Made by a program: the position numbers and the translations under genes
Shown here: positions 17,025 through 27,633 of the stretch, piece after piece
How positions within the stretch are numbered: the stretch's first letter is position 1
Layout of the letters: each line of letters opens with the position of its first letter
The notes under the pieces: model-generated
The model's database searches: none
What the model saw: only the letters and a program-made list of their open reading frames with translations
Told to the model about the DNA's origin: nothing
Source: Arthrobacter sp. PM3
GTDB taxonomy: Bacteria > Actinomycetota > Actinomycetes > Actinomycetales > Micrococcaceae
NCBI RefSeq assembly: GCF_003352915.1
Contig: NZ_CP022314.1
Span: forward strand, 2,736,972-2,800,971
Length of the DNA stretch: 64,000 nt
Reading direction: 5' to 3'

Positions 17025-18332
17025 ATGACGCCAGCTGAGGACGCCACCCCCGCCACCAACCCCGCTGTTTCCGCGGCAGGGACCGGATACCGGGCCCGGC
17101 CCAAAACGGACCGCGAGATTGACCAGGACATCCCCTACGGCGTGCGGATCGCCGCCGCCTGGGCCTGGCGCGTCGGGCTGATCATCCTGGTGCTCGGCGG
17201 CCTGGTCTGGCTGCTGAGCCATGTCAGCTTCCTCATCATCCCGGTGATGGTGGCAGCCCTGCTGTCCGGGCTCCTCAGCCCGATCGTGCGCTGGCTGGCC
17301 CGGCGCAGCGTGCCCAAGGGCCTGGCGGTCGCCATCACGGTGCTCGGCTTCATCGGCGTGATTATCGGCGCCCTGGTCCTGGTCGGGCGCCAGCTCACCC
17401 AGGGGTTCGGCGAGCTGTGGTCCCAGGCGCTTGAGGGCGTGCAGCAGGTCCAGACCTGGCTGTCCGAAGGCCCGCTGCACTTGACGGCCGCCCAGATCGA
17501 CAAGTACATCCAGGACGCCACCGCCGCCCTGCAGAACAACAGCAGCAGCATCCTCAGCGGGGCACTGACCTTCGGCAGCACGGCCGGGCACTTCGCCGCC
17601 GGCCTGGTGCTGGCGCTGTTCGTGCTGATCTTCTTCCTGCTGGAAGGGGACAGGATCTGGGCCTTCCTGGTCCGGCTCATGCCGCGGAAGGCGCGCCGCG
17701 CCACGGACGGCGCCGGCCGCCGCGGCTGGGCCTCCATGGTCAGCTACGCCCGGATCCAGATGTTCGTCGCGTTTGTCGACGCCGTGGGAATCGGCGTCGG
17801 TGCCGCCATCATCGGCGTGCCGCTGGCGCTGCCGCTGGGCGTGTTGGTGTTCCTCGGTTCGTTCATCCCGGTGGTCGGTGCGCTGGTCACCGGGGCCATC
17901 GCGGTGCTGCTGGCCCTGGTCGCCAACGGGCCCGTCAACGCCCTGATCATGCTGGCAATCGTGCTCGGGGTCCAGCAGCTCGAAAGCCACATCCTGCAGC
18001 CGCTCGTCATGGGCAAGGCCGTGGCCCTCCACCCGGTGGCCGTGATCCTGTCCGTCGCGGCGGGTTCCTACCTCGCCGGAATCCCCGGCGCGCTGTTCTC
18101 CGTGCCGATCCTGGCCGTAGCAAACTCGTCGATTCGCTACATTGCCGGCAGAACGTGGGAACATGATGAAGTGCTGGCAACCGCGGGACCCGGGGGCAGC
18201 CCTGCCTCAGAGCCATCCGCGGATACCACCTTCACTGACGCCCATCTGCCGGGCGGAACCCCCGGCCGCGAGGGCGCCGCACCCAACAGCGGTGCTCCGG
18301 GCAGCGATGCCGGACGGGGCACCGACGCCTGA
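17025..18332 (+). CDS. AI-2E family transporter (PerM-like permease)
   Basis: A 435-residue membrane protein with the AI-2E/PerM family layout: paired N-terminal helices (GLIILVLGGLVWLLSHVSFLIIPVMVAALLSGLLSPIVRWL), a soluble middle segment, and C-terminal helices with the conserved GVPLALPLGVLVFLGSFIPVVGALVTG and a HILQPLVMGKAVALHPVAVI motif. The family name comes from autoinducer-2 export, but most members have no proven substrate. The start ATG at 17025 has no clear ribosome-binding site. The last 65 residues are a hydrophilic Gly/Pro/Asp-rich tail. The gene precedes ilvA by 21 bases and may be co-transcribed with it. Confidence 0.85.
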   Translation: MTPAEDATPATNPAVSAAGTGYRARPKTDREIDQDIPYGVRIAAAWAWRVGLIILVLGGLVWLLSHVSFLIIPVMVAALLSGLLSPIVRWLARRSVPKGLAVAITVLGFIGVIIGALVLVGRQLTQGFGELWSQALEGVQQVQTWLSEGPLHLTAAQIDKYIQDATAALQNNSSSILSGALTFGSTAGHFAAGLVLALFVLIFFLLEGDRIWAFLVRLMPRKARRATDGAGRRGWASMVSYARIQMFVAFVDAVGIGVGAAIIGVPLALPLGVLVFLGSFIPVVGALVTGAIAVLLALVANGPVNALIMLAIVLGVQQLESHILQPLVMGKAVALHPVAVILSVAAGSYLAGIPGALFSVPILAVANSSIRYIAGRTWEHDEVLATAGPGGSPASEPSADTTFTDAHLPGGTPGREGAAPNSGAPGSDAGRGTDA

Positions 18333-18353
18333 TCCGAAGAAGGAGAACAGTTC

Positions 18354-19592
18354 GTGAATACCCTTGAGAGCCTGCCCGTCACGCTGGACGATGTCCTGGA
18401 GGCGCAGAAGCTGCTCGACGGGATTATTACGCGGACGCCCGTGGAGTCCTCCCGGGCCCTCGGCGGCATGGTGGGCGGCGAGGTCTTCCTCAAGTGCGAA
18501 AACCTGCAACGGGCCGGTTCGTTCAAGGTCCGCGGCGCCTACGTGCGCATGGCTAAGCTCTCCGACGCCGAAAAGAAGCGCGGCGTGGTGGCGGCCTCCG
18601 CCGGAAACCACGCCCAGGGCGTCGCGGTCGCCGCGAAGAGCCTGGGCATCAAGGCCCGCATCTACATGCCGCTCGGCGTCGCCCTGCCCAAACTGGCCGC
18701 CACCCGCAGCCACGGCGCCGAGGTGGTCCTGCACGGCCACAACGTGGACGAGGCGCTCGCCGAGGCCCGGCGCTACGCCGACGAAAGCGGTGCCGTCTTT
18801 GTCCACCCGTTCGACGACGTCGACGTCGTGGCCGGCCAGGGCACGGTGGGCCTGGAAATCCTCGAACAGGTGCCCGACGTCGACACCATCCTCATGGGCG
18901 TCGGCGGCGGCGGCCTGCTGGCCGGCGTCGCCGTCGCCGTGAAGGCCCGCGCCAAGGAACTGGGCCGCGATATCCGCATCATCGGCGTCCAGGCCGAGAA
19001 CGCGGCCGCCTACCCGCCCTCGCTCGCCGCGGACGCCCTCGTCCCGCTCAAGAAGGTCTCCACCATGGCGGACGGCATCGCCGTCGGCCGGCCCGGGCAG
19101 CTGCCGTTTAGCATCATCCGCGAGCTGGTGGACGACGTCGTCACCGTCAGCGAGGACGCCCTGGCCCGGGCGCTGATCTTCCTGCTCGAACGCGCCAAGA
19201 TGGTGGTGGAACCCGCCGGGGCGGTCGGCGTCGCCGCGCTCATGGAAGGCAAGATCGAAAACCCCGGAACCGTCGCGGTGGTGCTCTCCGGCGGCAACAT
19301 CGACCCCATGCTGATGCTCAAGGTGATCCAGCGCGGCCTCTCCGCCGCCGGCCGCTACATGACCGTGCGCATGATGCTCGACGACCGGCCCGGCTCGCTC
19401 GCAACCATCGCCCGCATCATCGCCGAAAACGACGCCAACGTCACCGGGCTGGACCACACGCGGGTGGGCGGCTCCATCAGCATGGGCGACGTCTCCATCA
19501 CGGTCAACCTGGAAACCAAAGGCCACGAGCACTGCAGCCAGGTCCTGGCAGCACTGCGGGCCGAGGGCTTCCAGCCGATCGTGGTGCACTAG
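18354..19592 (+). CDS. ilvA: Threonine ammonia-lyase (threonine deaminase)
   Basis: A PLP enzyme that converts threonine to 2-oxobutanoate, the first committed step to isoleucine. The 412-residue protein has the PLP lysine at about residue 58 (GSFKVRGAY), the Ser/Gly PLP phosphate loop (GVGGGGLLAGV) and a C-terminal ACT-like domain from about residue 335 (MTVRMMLDDRPGSLATI...). With one regulatory domain it resembles the short catabolic/biosynthetic form of actinobacteria rather than the two-domain E. coli IlvA. The GTG start follows AGAAGGAG at good spacing. It lies between a permease gene and the rhomboid gene, all on the same strand. Confidence 0.94.
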   Translation: MNTLESLPVTLDDVLEAQKLLDGIITRTPVESSRALGGMVGGEVFLKCENLQRAGSFKVRGAYVRMAKLSDAEKKRGVVAASAGNHAQGVAVAAKSLGIKARIYMPLGVALPKLAATRSHGAEVVLHGHNVDEALAEARRYADESGAVFVHPFDDVDVVAGQGTVGLEILEQVPDVDTILMGVGGGGLLAGVAVAVKARAKELGRDIRIIGVQAENAAAYPPSLAADALVPLKKVSTMADGIAVGRPGQLPFSIIRELVDDVVTVSEDALARALIFLLERAKMVVEPAGAVGVAALMEGKIENPGTVAVVLSGGNIDPMLMLKVIQRGLSAAGRYMTVRMMLDDRPGSLATIARIIAENDANVTGLDHTRVGGSISMGDVSITVNLETKGHEHCSQVLAALRAEGFQPIVVH

Positions 19593-19597
19593 GGGAC

Positions 19598-20206
19598 GTG
19601 GTGCTGGAGCCGTCCGGCGGCGGCCAGCCGGGAGCCGGGGACACCCCCGCAGTACGGGCCCGCCGGGGCCTGCTGGTGGTGGGCTCGTTCGTGGTGTTGC
19701 TGTACCTGATCGAGATCGTCAACACCGTCATGCTCCATGCCCTGAACCGCACGTTCGGGCTGCGCCCGCGCAGCCTGGACGGGATCTTGGACATCCTGAC
19801 GTTTCCGCTGCTGCACGCCAGCCTGGCCCACCTGATGTCCAACACGCTCCCGCTGGTCATCTTCGGGTTCCTCGTGTTCCTGTCCGGCCGGCGCGTCTTC
19901 ATCACCGCCCTGGCCGCCAGCTGGCTTGCCTCGGGAATTCTCGTCTGGCTGATCGGCGGCACCAGCGTCACCGTCGGCGCGTCCGGACTGGTATTCGGGC
20001 TGTTCTCGTTCCTGCTGGTCCGCGGCTTCTTCAACCGGAGCTGGTGGCAGATCGTGCTGTCGGTGGTCCTGTTCATGGCCTACGGCGGCATCCTGTTCGG
20101 CGTCCTGCCCACAGTGGCCAGCTTCGTCTCATGGCAGGCCCACCTGGGCGGGGCAATCGGCGGCGTCGTGGCGGCGCTGCTGCTAAGCACGCGGCGCCCG
20201 CGGTAA
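19598..20206 (+). CDS. Rhomboid family intramembrane serine protease
   Basis: A 202-residue membrane protein with six hydrophobic segments. The rhomboid catalytic serine lies in VGASGLVFGL (GxSG, about residue 130) and the histidine in the last helix (SWQAHLGGAIGG, about residue 180); the HASLAHLMSNTLPL segment is the conserved second-helix motif with its HxxxN pattern. It should cleave membrane proteins within the bilayer; substrates are unknown. The start is GTG at 19598 or the adjacent GTG at 19601, six bases after the ilvA stop, so translation is probably coupled to ilvA. Confidence 0.88.
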   Translation: MVLEPSGGGQPGAGDTPAVRARRGLLVVGSFVVLLYLIEIVNTVMLHALNRTFGLRPRSLDGILDILTFPLLHASLAHLMSNTLPLVIFGFLVFLSGRRVFITALAASWLASGILVWLIGGTSVTVGASGLVFGLFSFLLVRGFFNRSWWQIVLSVVLFMAYGGILFGVLPTVASFVSWQAHLGGAIGGVVAALLLSTRRPR

Positions 20207-20223
20207 AGGGTAACTGCGCAAAT

Positions 20224-20266
20224 AACGACGCCGGCCTCCCCTTGAAGGGGAGACCGGCGTCGTTGT
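20224..20266. terminator. Bidirectional terminator between rhomboid gene and greA
   Basis: A long near-perfect hairpin (AACGACGCCGG(C/T)CTCCCC arms around TTGA) sits between the two convergent stops, with T-rich sequence on both sides. Confidence 0.85.
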
Positions 20267-20295
20267 TGATCCATGCAGGATCCTGTGCGGCGTTG

Positions 20296-20790
20296 TCAGC
20301 CGGTGTACGGCTTGGCGGAGATGATTTCCACCGCGATGGCCTTGCCGTTCGGGGCGGTGTAGCTGAGCTTGTCGCCCTCCTTGTGGCCCACGATGGCCGC
20401 GCCGAGGGGTGACTTCTCGCTGAAGACGTCCAGGTCCGAGCCACCGGCGATCTCGCGGGAGCCGAGGAGGAAGGTTTCCTCGTCGCCGGCAATCTTTGCC
20501 ACGACGATCATGCCCGGCTCCACGATTCCGTCATCGGCCGGGGCCTCGCCGACGTGGGCGTCGCGCAGGAGTACCGTGAGCTGGCGGATGCGGGCCTCGA
20601 TCTTGCCCTGCTCCTCCTTGGCAGCGTGGTAGCCGCCGTTTTCCTTGAGGTCGCCCTCCTGGCGCGCGGCTTCGATCTTCTGGACGATTTCTGCCCGGCC
20701 TGCGCCGGAAAGGTGGTCCAGCTCTGCCTTCAGGCGGTCAAAAGCTTCCTGGGTTAGCCAAGCCGCAGTTGCGCTGTTGGTGGTAGACAC
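20296..20790 (-). CDS. greA: Transcription elongation factor GreA
   Basis: Rescues backtracked RNA polymerase by stimulating transcript cleavage. The 164-residue protein has the N-terminal coiled coil with the acidic tip (EGDLKENGGYHAAKEEQG, with DLxEN catalytic residues at about 42-46) and the C-terminal FKBP-like domain ending SPLGAAIVGHKEGD. The GTG at 20790 is chosen because AAAGGAG lies five bases upstream; more upstream starts (TTG 20817) lack a site and break homology. It heads the conserved order greA, DUF4307, mca seen in many actinobacteria. Confidence 0.95.
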   Translation of the reverse strand: MSTTNSATAAWLTQEAFDRLKAELDHLSGAGRAEIVQKIEAARQEGDLKENGGYHAAKEEQGKIEARIRQLTVLLRDAHVGEAPADDGIVEPGMIVVAKIAGDEETFLLGSREIAGGSDLDVFSEKSPLGAAIVGHKEGDKLSYTAPNGKAIAVEIISAKPYTG

Positions 20791-20966
20791 GGACTTCTCC
20801 TTTGGGTGGTCATACAAACAAAGACCCCGCCACGATGGCCACTTTTAGGACGCAGGGTCTTTGGCAGTAACCAGCTCAGCGGGGAAAGGTATTGATCCAT
20901 TGTAGGCAATCCTGTGGATAAACCAAAGACGAATGCGGTGCGGATCACACCGTGTCGCGCCCCGGC

Positions 20967-21419
20967 CTACTTTCCGGCGTCGGGAATCCAGCAGCTGTCG
21001 ACGACGGCGGAGACCGCTTGGGACTCCGTGCGCAGTTCGGCGCGGTGGGCGGTGGTGCGTCCGCCGTCCGTGCCGACGTCGGCCCCGTTGGGGGCGATGT
21101 CCACGACCTGCCAGCCGACAATCGCGAACTTCGAGTCCATGGCTTTGACGGCGCATTTGGCGTCCGTCGCCGGCTCCTTGGTGACCTGGAAGTCGATCTC
21201 CGTCAGCGTGGCGTCGCGGGTGCTGTAGCCGATGTCCTTGAAGCTCACGCTGGCGGTGGCCGCCGACGTCGACACCCAGGCCAGGAAGGCGATGCCCACG
21301 GCGAGGCCGGCGATGAGGATGTTGCGTTTGGCCTTGCGGGTCAGCGCGCGCTTTTGGCCGCCGTAACGATTGGCTAGGCTGGTAGGTGCCGGCGCGGCGG
21401 GCTGATCCTCGGAAGTCAC
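20967..21419 (-). CDS. DUF4307 domain-containing membrane protein
   Basis: A 150-residue protein with a basic cytoplasmic start (RYGGQKRALTRKAKRN), one transmembrane segment (ILIAGLAVGIAFLAWV, residues 34-50) and an extracytoplasmic domain with two cysteines (AKCAVKA and VDSCWIP). It matches DUF4307, a family found next to greA and mca in actinobacteria; its function is not known. The GTG at 21419 follows TAAACT by six bases with no Shine-Dalgarno, so it is probably leaderless. It is divergent from mca. Confidence 0.85.
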   Translation of the reverse strand: MTSEDQPAAPAPTSLANRYGGQKRALTRKAKRNILIAGLAVGIAFLAWVSTSAATASVSFKDIGYSTRDATLTEIDFQVTKEPATDAKCAVKAMDSKFAIVGWQVVDIAPNGADVGTDGGRTTAHRAELRTESQAVSAVVDSCWIPDAGK

Positions 21420-21466
21420 TCATCCAGTTTAGTGTGGATCGGACCGGGACGGTGCCGCCCGCCAGC

Positions 21467-21553
21467 CCCGCACTGTCCGCCTGCATTGTCCGTTCGTACT
21501 GCACCGTCCGTTCGTACTGCACCGTCCGTCCGCAGAGACCCGCACTGTCCGCC
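21467..21553. repeat. Short direct repeats in the mca upstream region
   Basis: Two adjacent 18-bp copies of GTCCGTTCGTACTGCACC (21488-21505 and 21506-21523) are flanked by two copies of CCCGCACTGTCCGCC (21467-21481 and 21539-21553). The whole lies between the DUF4307 start and the mca ribosome-binding site. Confidence 0.85.
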
Positions 21554-21590
21554 CGAAGGGAAGGACAGCAGAAAGAGGAGCCGTCCCCCG

Positions 21591-22496
21591 ATGACAGCAG
21601 CCCCCAGCCCGTCAGCCCCGCTCCGTCTGCTGGCGGTCCATGCTCATCCCGACGACGAATCGAGCAAGGGCGCCGCCACGATGGCCATGTACGCCGCCGC
21701 CGGGGTGGACGTCCTGGTGGCCACCTGCACCGACGGCTCCCGCGGCGACATCCAGAACCCGGCCATGGAGGGCAAACCGCACCCCAAACGCGACATGGCC
21801 GGGGCGCGCCGGCTTGAGATGGATGCCGCGGCCAAGGTCCTCGGCGTCCGGCAGCGCTGGCTCGGATTCGTGGATTCCGGCCTGCCGGAGGGCGATCCGC
21901 TGCCGGACCTGCCGGCGGGGTGCTTCGCCCTGCAGCCGCTGGAGCGGGCGGCCGCGCCCCTGGTCCGGCTGGTTCGGGACTTCAAGCCGCAGGTGATCCT
22001 GAGCTATGACGAGAACGGCGGCTACCCGCACCCGGACCACATCATGGCGCACCGCGTGGCCGTCGAGGCGTTCGCTGCTGCCGGCGATCCCGCCCGGTAC
22101 CCGGGCACCGGGGAGCCCTGGACGCCCAGCAAGCTCTACTATGACCGCGCCTTCAGCCCGGACCGCTTCCGCGCACTCCACTTCGCCCTGGAAGAGGCCG
22201 GCCTGCAGTCGCCGTATGCCGAGCGTCTGGCCGCTTGGCTCGAAGCGGACGCCGAGGGCCACACCCCGCCGCCGCCGACCCACCCCACCACCACCCAGAT
22301 CGAGTGCGGCGACTTTTTCGAAGCCCGGGACGAGGCACTGCGGTCCCACCGCACCCAGGTGGACCCGGAAGGGTTCTTCTTCGCGGTCTCTCCGGCCATG
22401 CAGCGCAGGGTCTGGCCGTGGGAGGACTACTCCCTCATCGAGTCCCGCATCCCGTCGGAACTGCCCGAAAAGGACCTTTTCGCCGGGCTAAGATAG
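21591..22496 (+). CDS. mca: Mycothiol S-conjugate amidase
   Basis: Cleaves mycothiol conjugates of electrophiles to a mercapturic acid for export plus GlcN-inositol for recycling, the detoxification arm of mycothiol metabolism. The 301-residue protein is of the LmbE/PIG-L zinc family: AHPDDE (His19 and Asp22 as zinc ligands) and the third ligand in GGYPHPDHIMAHR. The length and the long middle region (PSKLYYDRAFSPDRFRAL) favour Mca over the deacetylase MshB. The ATG at 21591 follows GAGGAG by ten bases. Its neighbours (greA, DUF4307, a small membrane protein and a DUF255 protein) match mycobacterial order. Confidence 0.92.
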   Translation: MTAAPSPSAPLRLLAVHAHPDDESSKGAATMAMYAAAGVDVLVATCTDGSRGDIQNPAMEGKPHPKRDMAGARRLEMDAAAKVLGVRQRWLGFVDSGLPEGDPLPDLPAGCFALQPLERAAAPLVRLVRDFKPQVILSYDENGGYPHPDHIMAHRVAVEAFAAAGDPARYPGTGEPWTPSKLYYDRAFSPDRFRALHFALEEAGLQSPYAERLAAWLEADAEGHTPPPPTHPTTTQIECGDFFEARDEALRSHRTQVDPEGFFFAVSPAMQRRVWPWEDYSLIESRIPSELPEKDLFAGLR

Positions 22497-22589
22497 ACGG
22501 GAGAGCGATCTTCTATTCCGTGTAGAAAAGACACTGCGGGTAGAAGAGCCGCCGCAGAAAGACACCGGTTTCCACAGAAGGTTTTCACC

Positions 22590-22899
22590 GTGCATTCCTT
22601 GCTCATAGCTCTGGCAACAGCCCCGGCGCCCAGCCCTACGCCGTCACTGCGCCCGGGCCTGTCCGAGGACCAGGTCACCCCGGGTCTGCTGGGCTTCCTG
22701 CTGACAGCCTTCATCGTGGTGCTGACAGCGTTCCTGATCGTGGACATGGTGCGGCGCATCCGCCGGGTCCGCTACCGGGCCCAGGTGGAGGCCGAGCGCG
22801 AAGCCGCCGAAGAGGCTCCGGACGGGGCCGGGGCCGGCACGTCCGGCGGCGGCGGGCTGCCTTCCGATGGCGGGGTTTCCCGGCCGGAAGTCAACGGCG

Positions 22900-22922
<23 letters not shown>
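22590..22922 (+). CDS. Small single-pass membrane protein downstream of mca
   Basis: A 110-residue protein with a hydrophobic N-terminus (LLIALATAPAP), one clear membrane helix (GLLGFLLTAFIVVLTAFLIVDMVRR, residues about 35-58) and a charged cytoplasmic tail with RRIRRVRYRAQVEAEREAAEE likely helical. No known function; small proteins of this type occur at this place in many actinobacteria. The GTG start is preceded by a weak AGAAGG. Its 3' end overlaps the start of the next gene by 23 bases, indicating an operon with it. Confidence 0.75.
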
Positions 22923-25061
<2,139 letters not shown>

Positions 25062-25065
<4 letters not shown>

Positions 25066-25727
25066 TTTCCCAAGACGGCTTTGACCTGGTGGTTTTCGAT
25101 TGTGACGGCGTCCTGGTGGATTCCGAGGTGATCTCCGTCCGGGTGGACCAGCGGGTGCTGGCAGATCTCGGCTGGGAGCTGGAACTGGATGAAATCGTTG
25201 AACGGTTCGTCGGGAAGTCCGAGGCGCACTTTGTTGCCACCGTCGAGCAGCAGCTGGATATCCGGCTGGCCGACGGTTGGGACCGCGAGTACGGGCTCTG
25301 GTACCAGGAGGCGTTTGAACGCGACCTTGAGGCGGTTGACGGCATCGAGGAGGCCCTGGACCGGCTGCAGCTGCCGCACTGCGTGGCCTCCAGCGGCAGC
25401 CACGAGAAGATGCGCCGGACCCTGAGCCGGACCGGGCTGCTGCACCGGTTCGAGGGACGCATCTTTAGCGCCACGGAGGTCGCGAACGGCAAACCGGCAC
25501 CGGATTTGTTCCTCCACGCCGCCGCACGGCTCAACACGGCTCCGGAACTGTGCGCCGTCGTCGAGGACAGTGCCTATGGCGTGCAGGCTGCCCGGGCCGC
25601 CGGAATGCACGTCTTCGCCTATGCAGGCGGCGTCACCCCGGCCGCGCGGCTGGCCGGACCAGGGACAACCGTCTTTTCCGACATGCGCCAGCTGCCCGAG
25701 CTCATCGCTGCCGGGCGCCCCTGCTGA
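25062..25727 (+). CDS. HAD-superfamily phosphatase (phosphoglucomutase/phosphatase-like)
   Basis: A 221-residue subfamily IA HAD hydrolase. Motif I is DCDGVLVDSE (residues 11-20), motif II ASSGSHEKMRR, motif III lysine in ANGKPAPDLF and motif IV VVEDSAYGVQAARAAGM, with a helical cap after motif I. Such enzymes dephosphorylate small sugar or nucleotide phosphates; the substrate is unassigned. Its ATG overlaps the preceding stop (ATGA), yet TAGGAT at 25050-25055 lies six bases before the ATG, so it probably also has its own leaderless promoter inside the upstream gene. Confidence 0.88.
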
Positions 25728-25766
25728 CCCGTCAGCCGATCGTGGCTGGCGCCCGGCCCGGCAGGC

Positions 25767-26483
25767 TCAGCTCAGGACCGCGATGGCAATGGCGATGTAG
25801 TGCGCGGCGAAGGCGACCACCGTCATGGCATGGAACAGTTCGTGGAAGCCGAAGTGCTCATAGCTGAAGTTCGGCTTCTTCAGCGCGTAGAAGACGGCGC
25901 CGGTGATGTAGAAGACGCCGCCGACGCAGATCAGCACCGCCGAGGCGACATTCGCGGCGAAGAAGTCCGGGAGGTAGAACAGCGCCCCGCAGCCCAAGGC
26001 GATGTAGATCGGCACGTAGAGCCAGCGCGGGGCGTTGGTCCACAGGAGCCGGAACAACACGCCCAGAACGGCGCCGGACCAGATGACCCACAACAGCACT
26101 TCGGCCTTCTGCCGGTCCAGCAGGGCCCAGGCCAGCGGCGTGTAGCTTCCGGCGATCACCAGCATGATATTGGTGTGGTCCAGGCGCTTCAGGACCATCT
26201 TGACCCGCGGGGACCAGTTCCCGCGGTGATACACGGCGCTGACGCCGAACAGCAGTACCCCGGTGACGGCGTAGACGGCACACGCGACCTTCAGATCCGC
26301 CGGAGCCAGGATCACGAGCACCAGCCCGGCGGCCAGCGCCAGCGGGGCCGTCACCGTGTGGATCCAGCCCCGCCATTTGGGCTTGATCATCAGCAGTTCG
26401 GCAAGCCGCACCGCGGCATCGTCCACCGGGGTCCGCTCAGTTGCCGGACGCTCCGGACGGGGTTCCGGACTGTTGCTCTCCAT
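25767..26483 (-). CDS. trhA: Hemolysin III / TrhA family membrane protein
   Basis: A 238-residue seven-helix protein of the PAQR/hemolysin III family. It shows the family's histidine and serine markers: HTVTAPLALAAG in helix 1, SAVYHRGNWSPR, KRLDHTNIMLVIAGSYTP and FGFHELFHAMTVVAFAAH at the end, which form a metal site in PAQR receptors. The bacterial role is linked to membrane fluidity in E. coli. The ATG at 26483 follows TACTAT by six bases, suggesting a leaderless mRNA, and agrees with family length. A 14-bp palindrome lies 30 bases upstream. Confidence 0.88.
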   Translation of the reverse strand: MESNSPEPRPERPATERTPVDDAAVRLAELLMIKPKWRGWIHTVTAPLALAAGLVLVILAPADLKVACAVYAVTGVLLFGVSAVYHRGNWSPRVKMVLKRLDHTNIMLVIAGSYTPLAWALLDRQKAEVLLWVIWSGAVLGVLFRLLWTNAPRWLYVPIYIALGCGALFYLPDFFAANVASAVLICVGGVFYITGAVFYALKKPNFSYEHFGFHELFHAMTVVAFAAHYIAIAIAVLS

Positions 26484-26512
26484 CCCGCAATAGTAACCTA
26501 CGGGAAAGTAAG

Positions 26513-26526
26513 TTACCCGCGAGTAA
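26513..26526. promoter_or_regulatory. Near-palindrome TTACCCGCGAGTAA, possible TetR-type operator
   Basis: The 14-mer matches its reverse complement at 12 of 14 positions and lies between the divergent starts of trhA and the cis-prenyltransferase gene. Another GTAAC/GTTAC inverted pair (26493-26516) overlaps it. The binding factor is unknown. Confidence 0.35.
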
Positions 26527-26626
26527 TAAGCATCCGGCGGCCATCCCGGGGCCGCCCTGCGCGCGGCAGGACGCTCATGCGGGTAGCCTAGGATGTGCAC
26601 TGAACACAGGATCTCAAGGAAGCCAG

Positions 26627-27400
26627 GTGAATCTCCGGATGGAATTGCCCGGATTCCTCTACGGCTTTTACGAGCGCAACTTGCAGCGTTCCCTCGACCC
26701 GGAACGGATCCCCCGGCACATCGGTGTCATGGTCGACGGCAATCGGCGCTGGGCCCGCCAGTTCAACGCCCCCACGAGCCAGGGGCACCAGGCCGGCGCG
26801 GACAAGATCCACGAATTCCTCGGCTGGTGCCAGGAGCTTGGCGTCAAGGTGGTCACCCTGTACATGCTCTCGACGGACAACATGAACCGGTCGGGGGAGG
26901 AACTGGACCTCCTGATGGGCATTATCGCCAACACGATGGACCGGCTGGATGAGGACGCGGACATCTCGGTGCACGCGATGGGGGCGCCGGAACTGCTGCC
27001 GGATTATCTGGCCGAGCGGCTGAACAAACTGACGGCCCGCACGCCCGTGCACGAAAAGCTGCACGTCAATGTCGCCGTCGGCTACGGCGGGCGGCGGGAA
27101 ATCGTCGACGCCGTCCGGGAACTGCTGCACGACGCCGTCGCCCGCGGCGCGGACATCGCACAACTGGCCGATGACCTCACCGTGGATGACATCTCCCGGT
27201 TCCTCTACACGCGCGGCCAGCCGGACCCTGACCTTGTGATCCGGACCTCCGGAGAGCAGCGGCTATCCGGGTTCCTCATGTGGCAAAGCGCGTACAGTGA
27301 GTTCTACTTCTGCGAGGCCCTGTGGCCGGCCTTCCGCAAGGTCGACTTCCTGCGCGCCCTGCGCGATTACGCCGGCAGGCAGCGCCGCTTCGGCGCCTGA
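26627..27400 (+). CDS. Isoprenyl transferase (cis-prenyltransferase, UppS family)
   Basis: Adds isoprene units in cis to an allylic diphosphate to make the lipid carrier for wall synthesis or its short precursor. The 257-residue protein has the family P-loop-like motif GVMVDGNRRWARQF (catalytic Asp at about residue 36), TLYMLSTDNMNRS, and the late signature PDLVIRTSGEQRLSGFLMWQSAYSEFYF. Many actinobacteria have two paralogues; by place (next to hemolysin III) this matches mycobacterial Rv1086, a Z,E-farnesyl diphosphate synthase, so it may not be the main undecaprenyl enzyme. GTG at 26627 follows AAGGA at six bases; ATG at 26639 is an alternative. Confidence 0.88.
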   Translation: MNLRMELPGFLYGFYERNLQRSLDPERIPRHIGVMVDGNRRWARQFNAPTSQGHQAGADKIHEFLGWCQELGVKVVTLYMLSTDNMNRSGEELDLLMGIIANTMDRLDEDADISVHAMGAPELLPDYLAERLNKLTARTPVHEKLHVNVAVGYGGRREIVDAVRELLHDAVARGADIAQLADDLTVDDISRFLYTRGQPDPDLVIRTSGEQRLSGFLMWQSAYSEFYFCEALWPAFRKVDFLRALRDYAGRQRRFGA

Positions 27401-27474
27401 TCCGTTCACGCGGAGTTCACAAGAAAGCAACAAGAATCGCCGGAAAATAACCGGACAAACCGGCCGCCGGAGAC

Positions 27475-27633
27475 GTACCTTGAGTGCATCGGCAGGTAAT
27501 TCGCCGGCCGATCGGGGAGGCCAGTACATGGAGCGGATTTTCGCACCGGGTGTATGGGGGGCCGCGTCCGGCCTCCAGGCCGAGCCGCCTCACCTATAAC
27601 AATTCCGGGCATTGTCCCGGGGCTGGAGTCGAT
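27475..27633 (+). promoter_or_regulatory. Possible structured 5' leader of the PhoH gene
   Basis: TACCTT at 27475-27480 may be a -10 box, which would give a leader of about 145 bases. It contains hairpins ATCGGC...GCCGAT (27488-27512), CGGCCT-CC-AGGCCG (about 27569-27582) and CCGGG-CATTGT-CCCGG (27605-27620), the last ending just before the CTGGAG ribosome-binding site. No known riboswitch class is recognised. Confidence 0.3.

Noticed and set aside
27481..27633. Possible c-di-AMP (ydaO-type) riboswitch before the PhoH gene
   Set aside because: GGGTGTAT looks like one conserved word, but the other conserved blocks (such as the AGCTAACC end) are missing. It is kept only as an unclassified structured leader.
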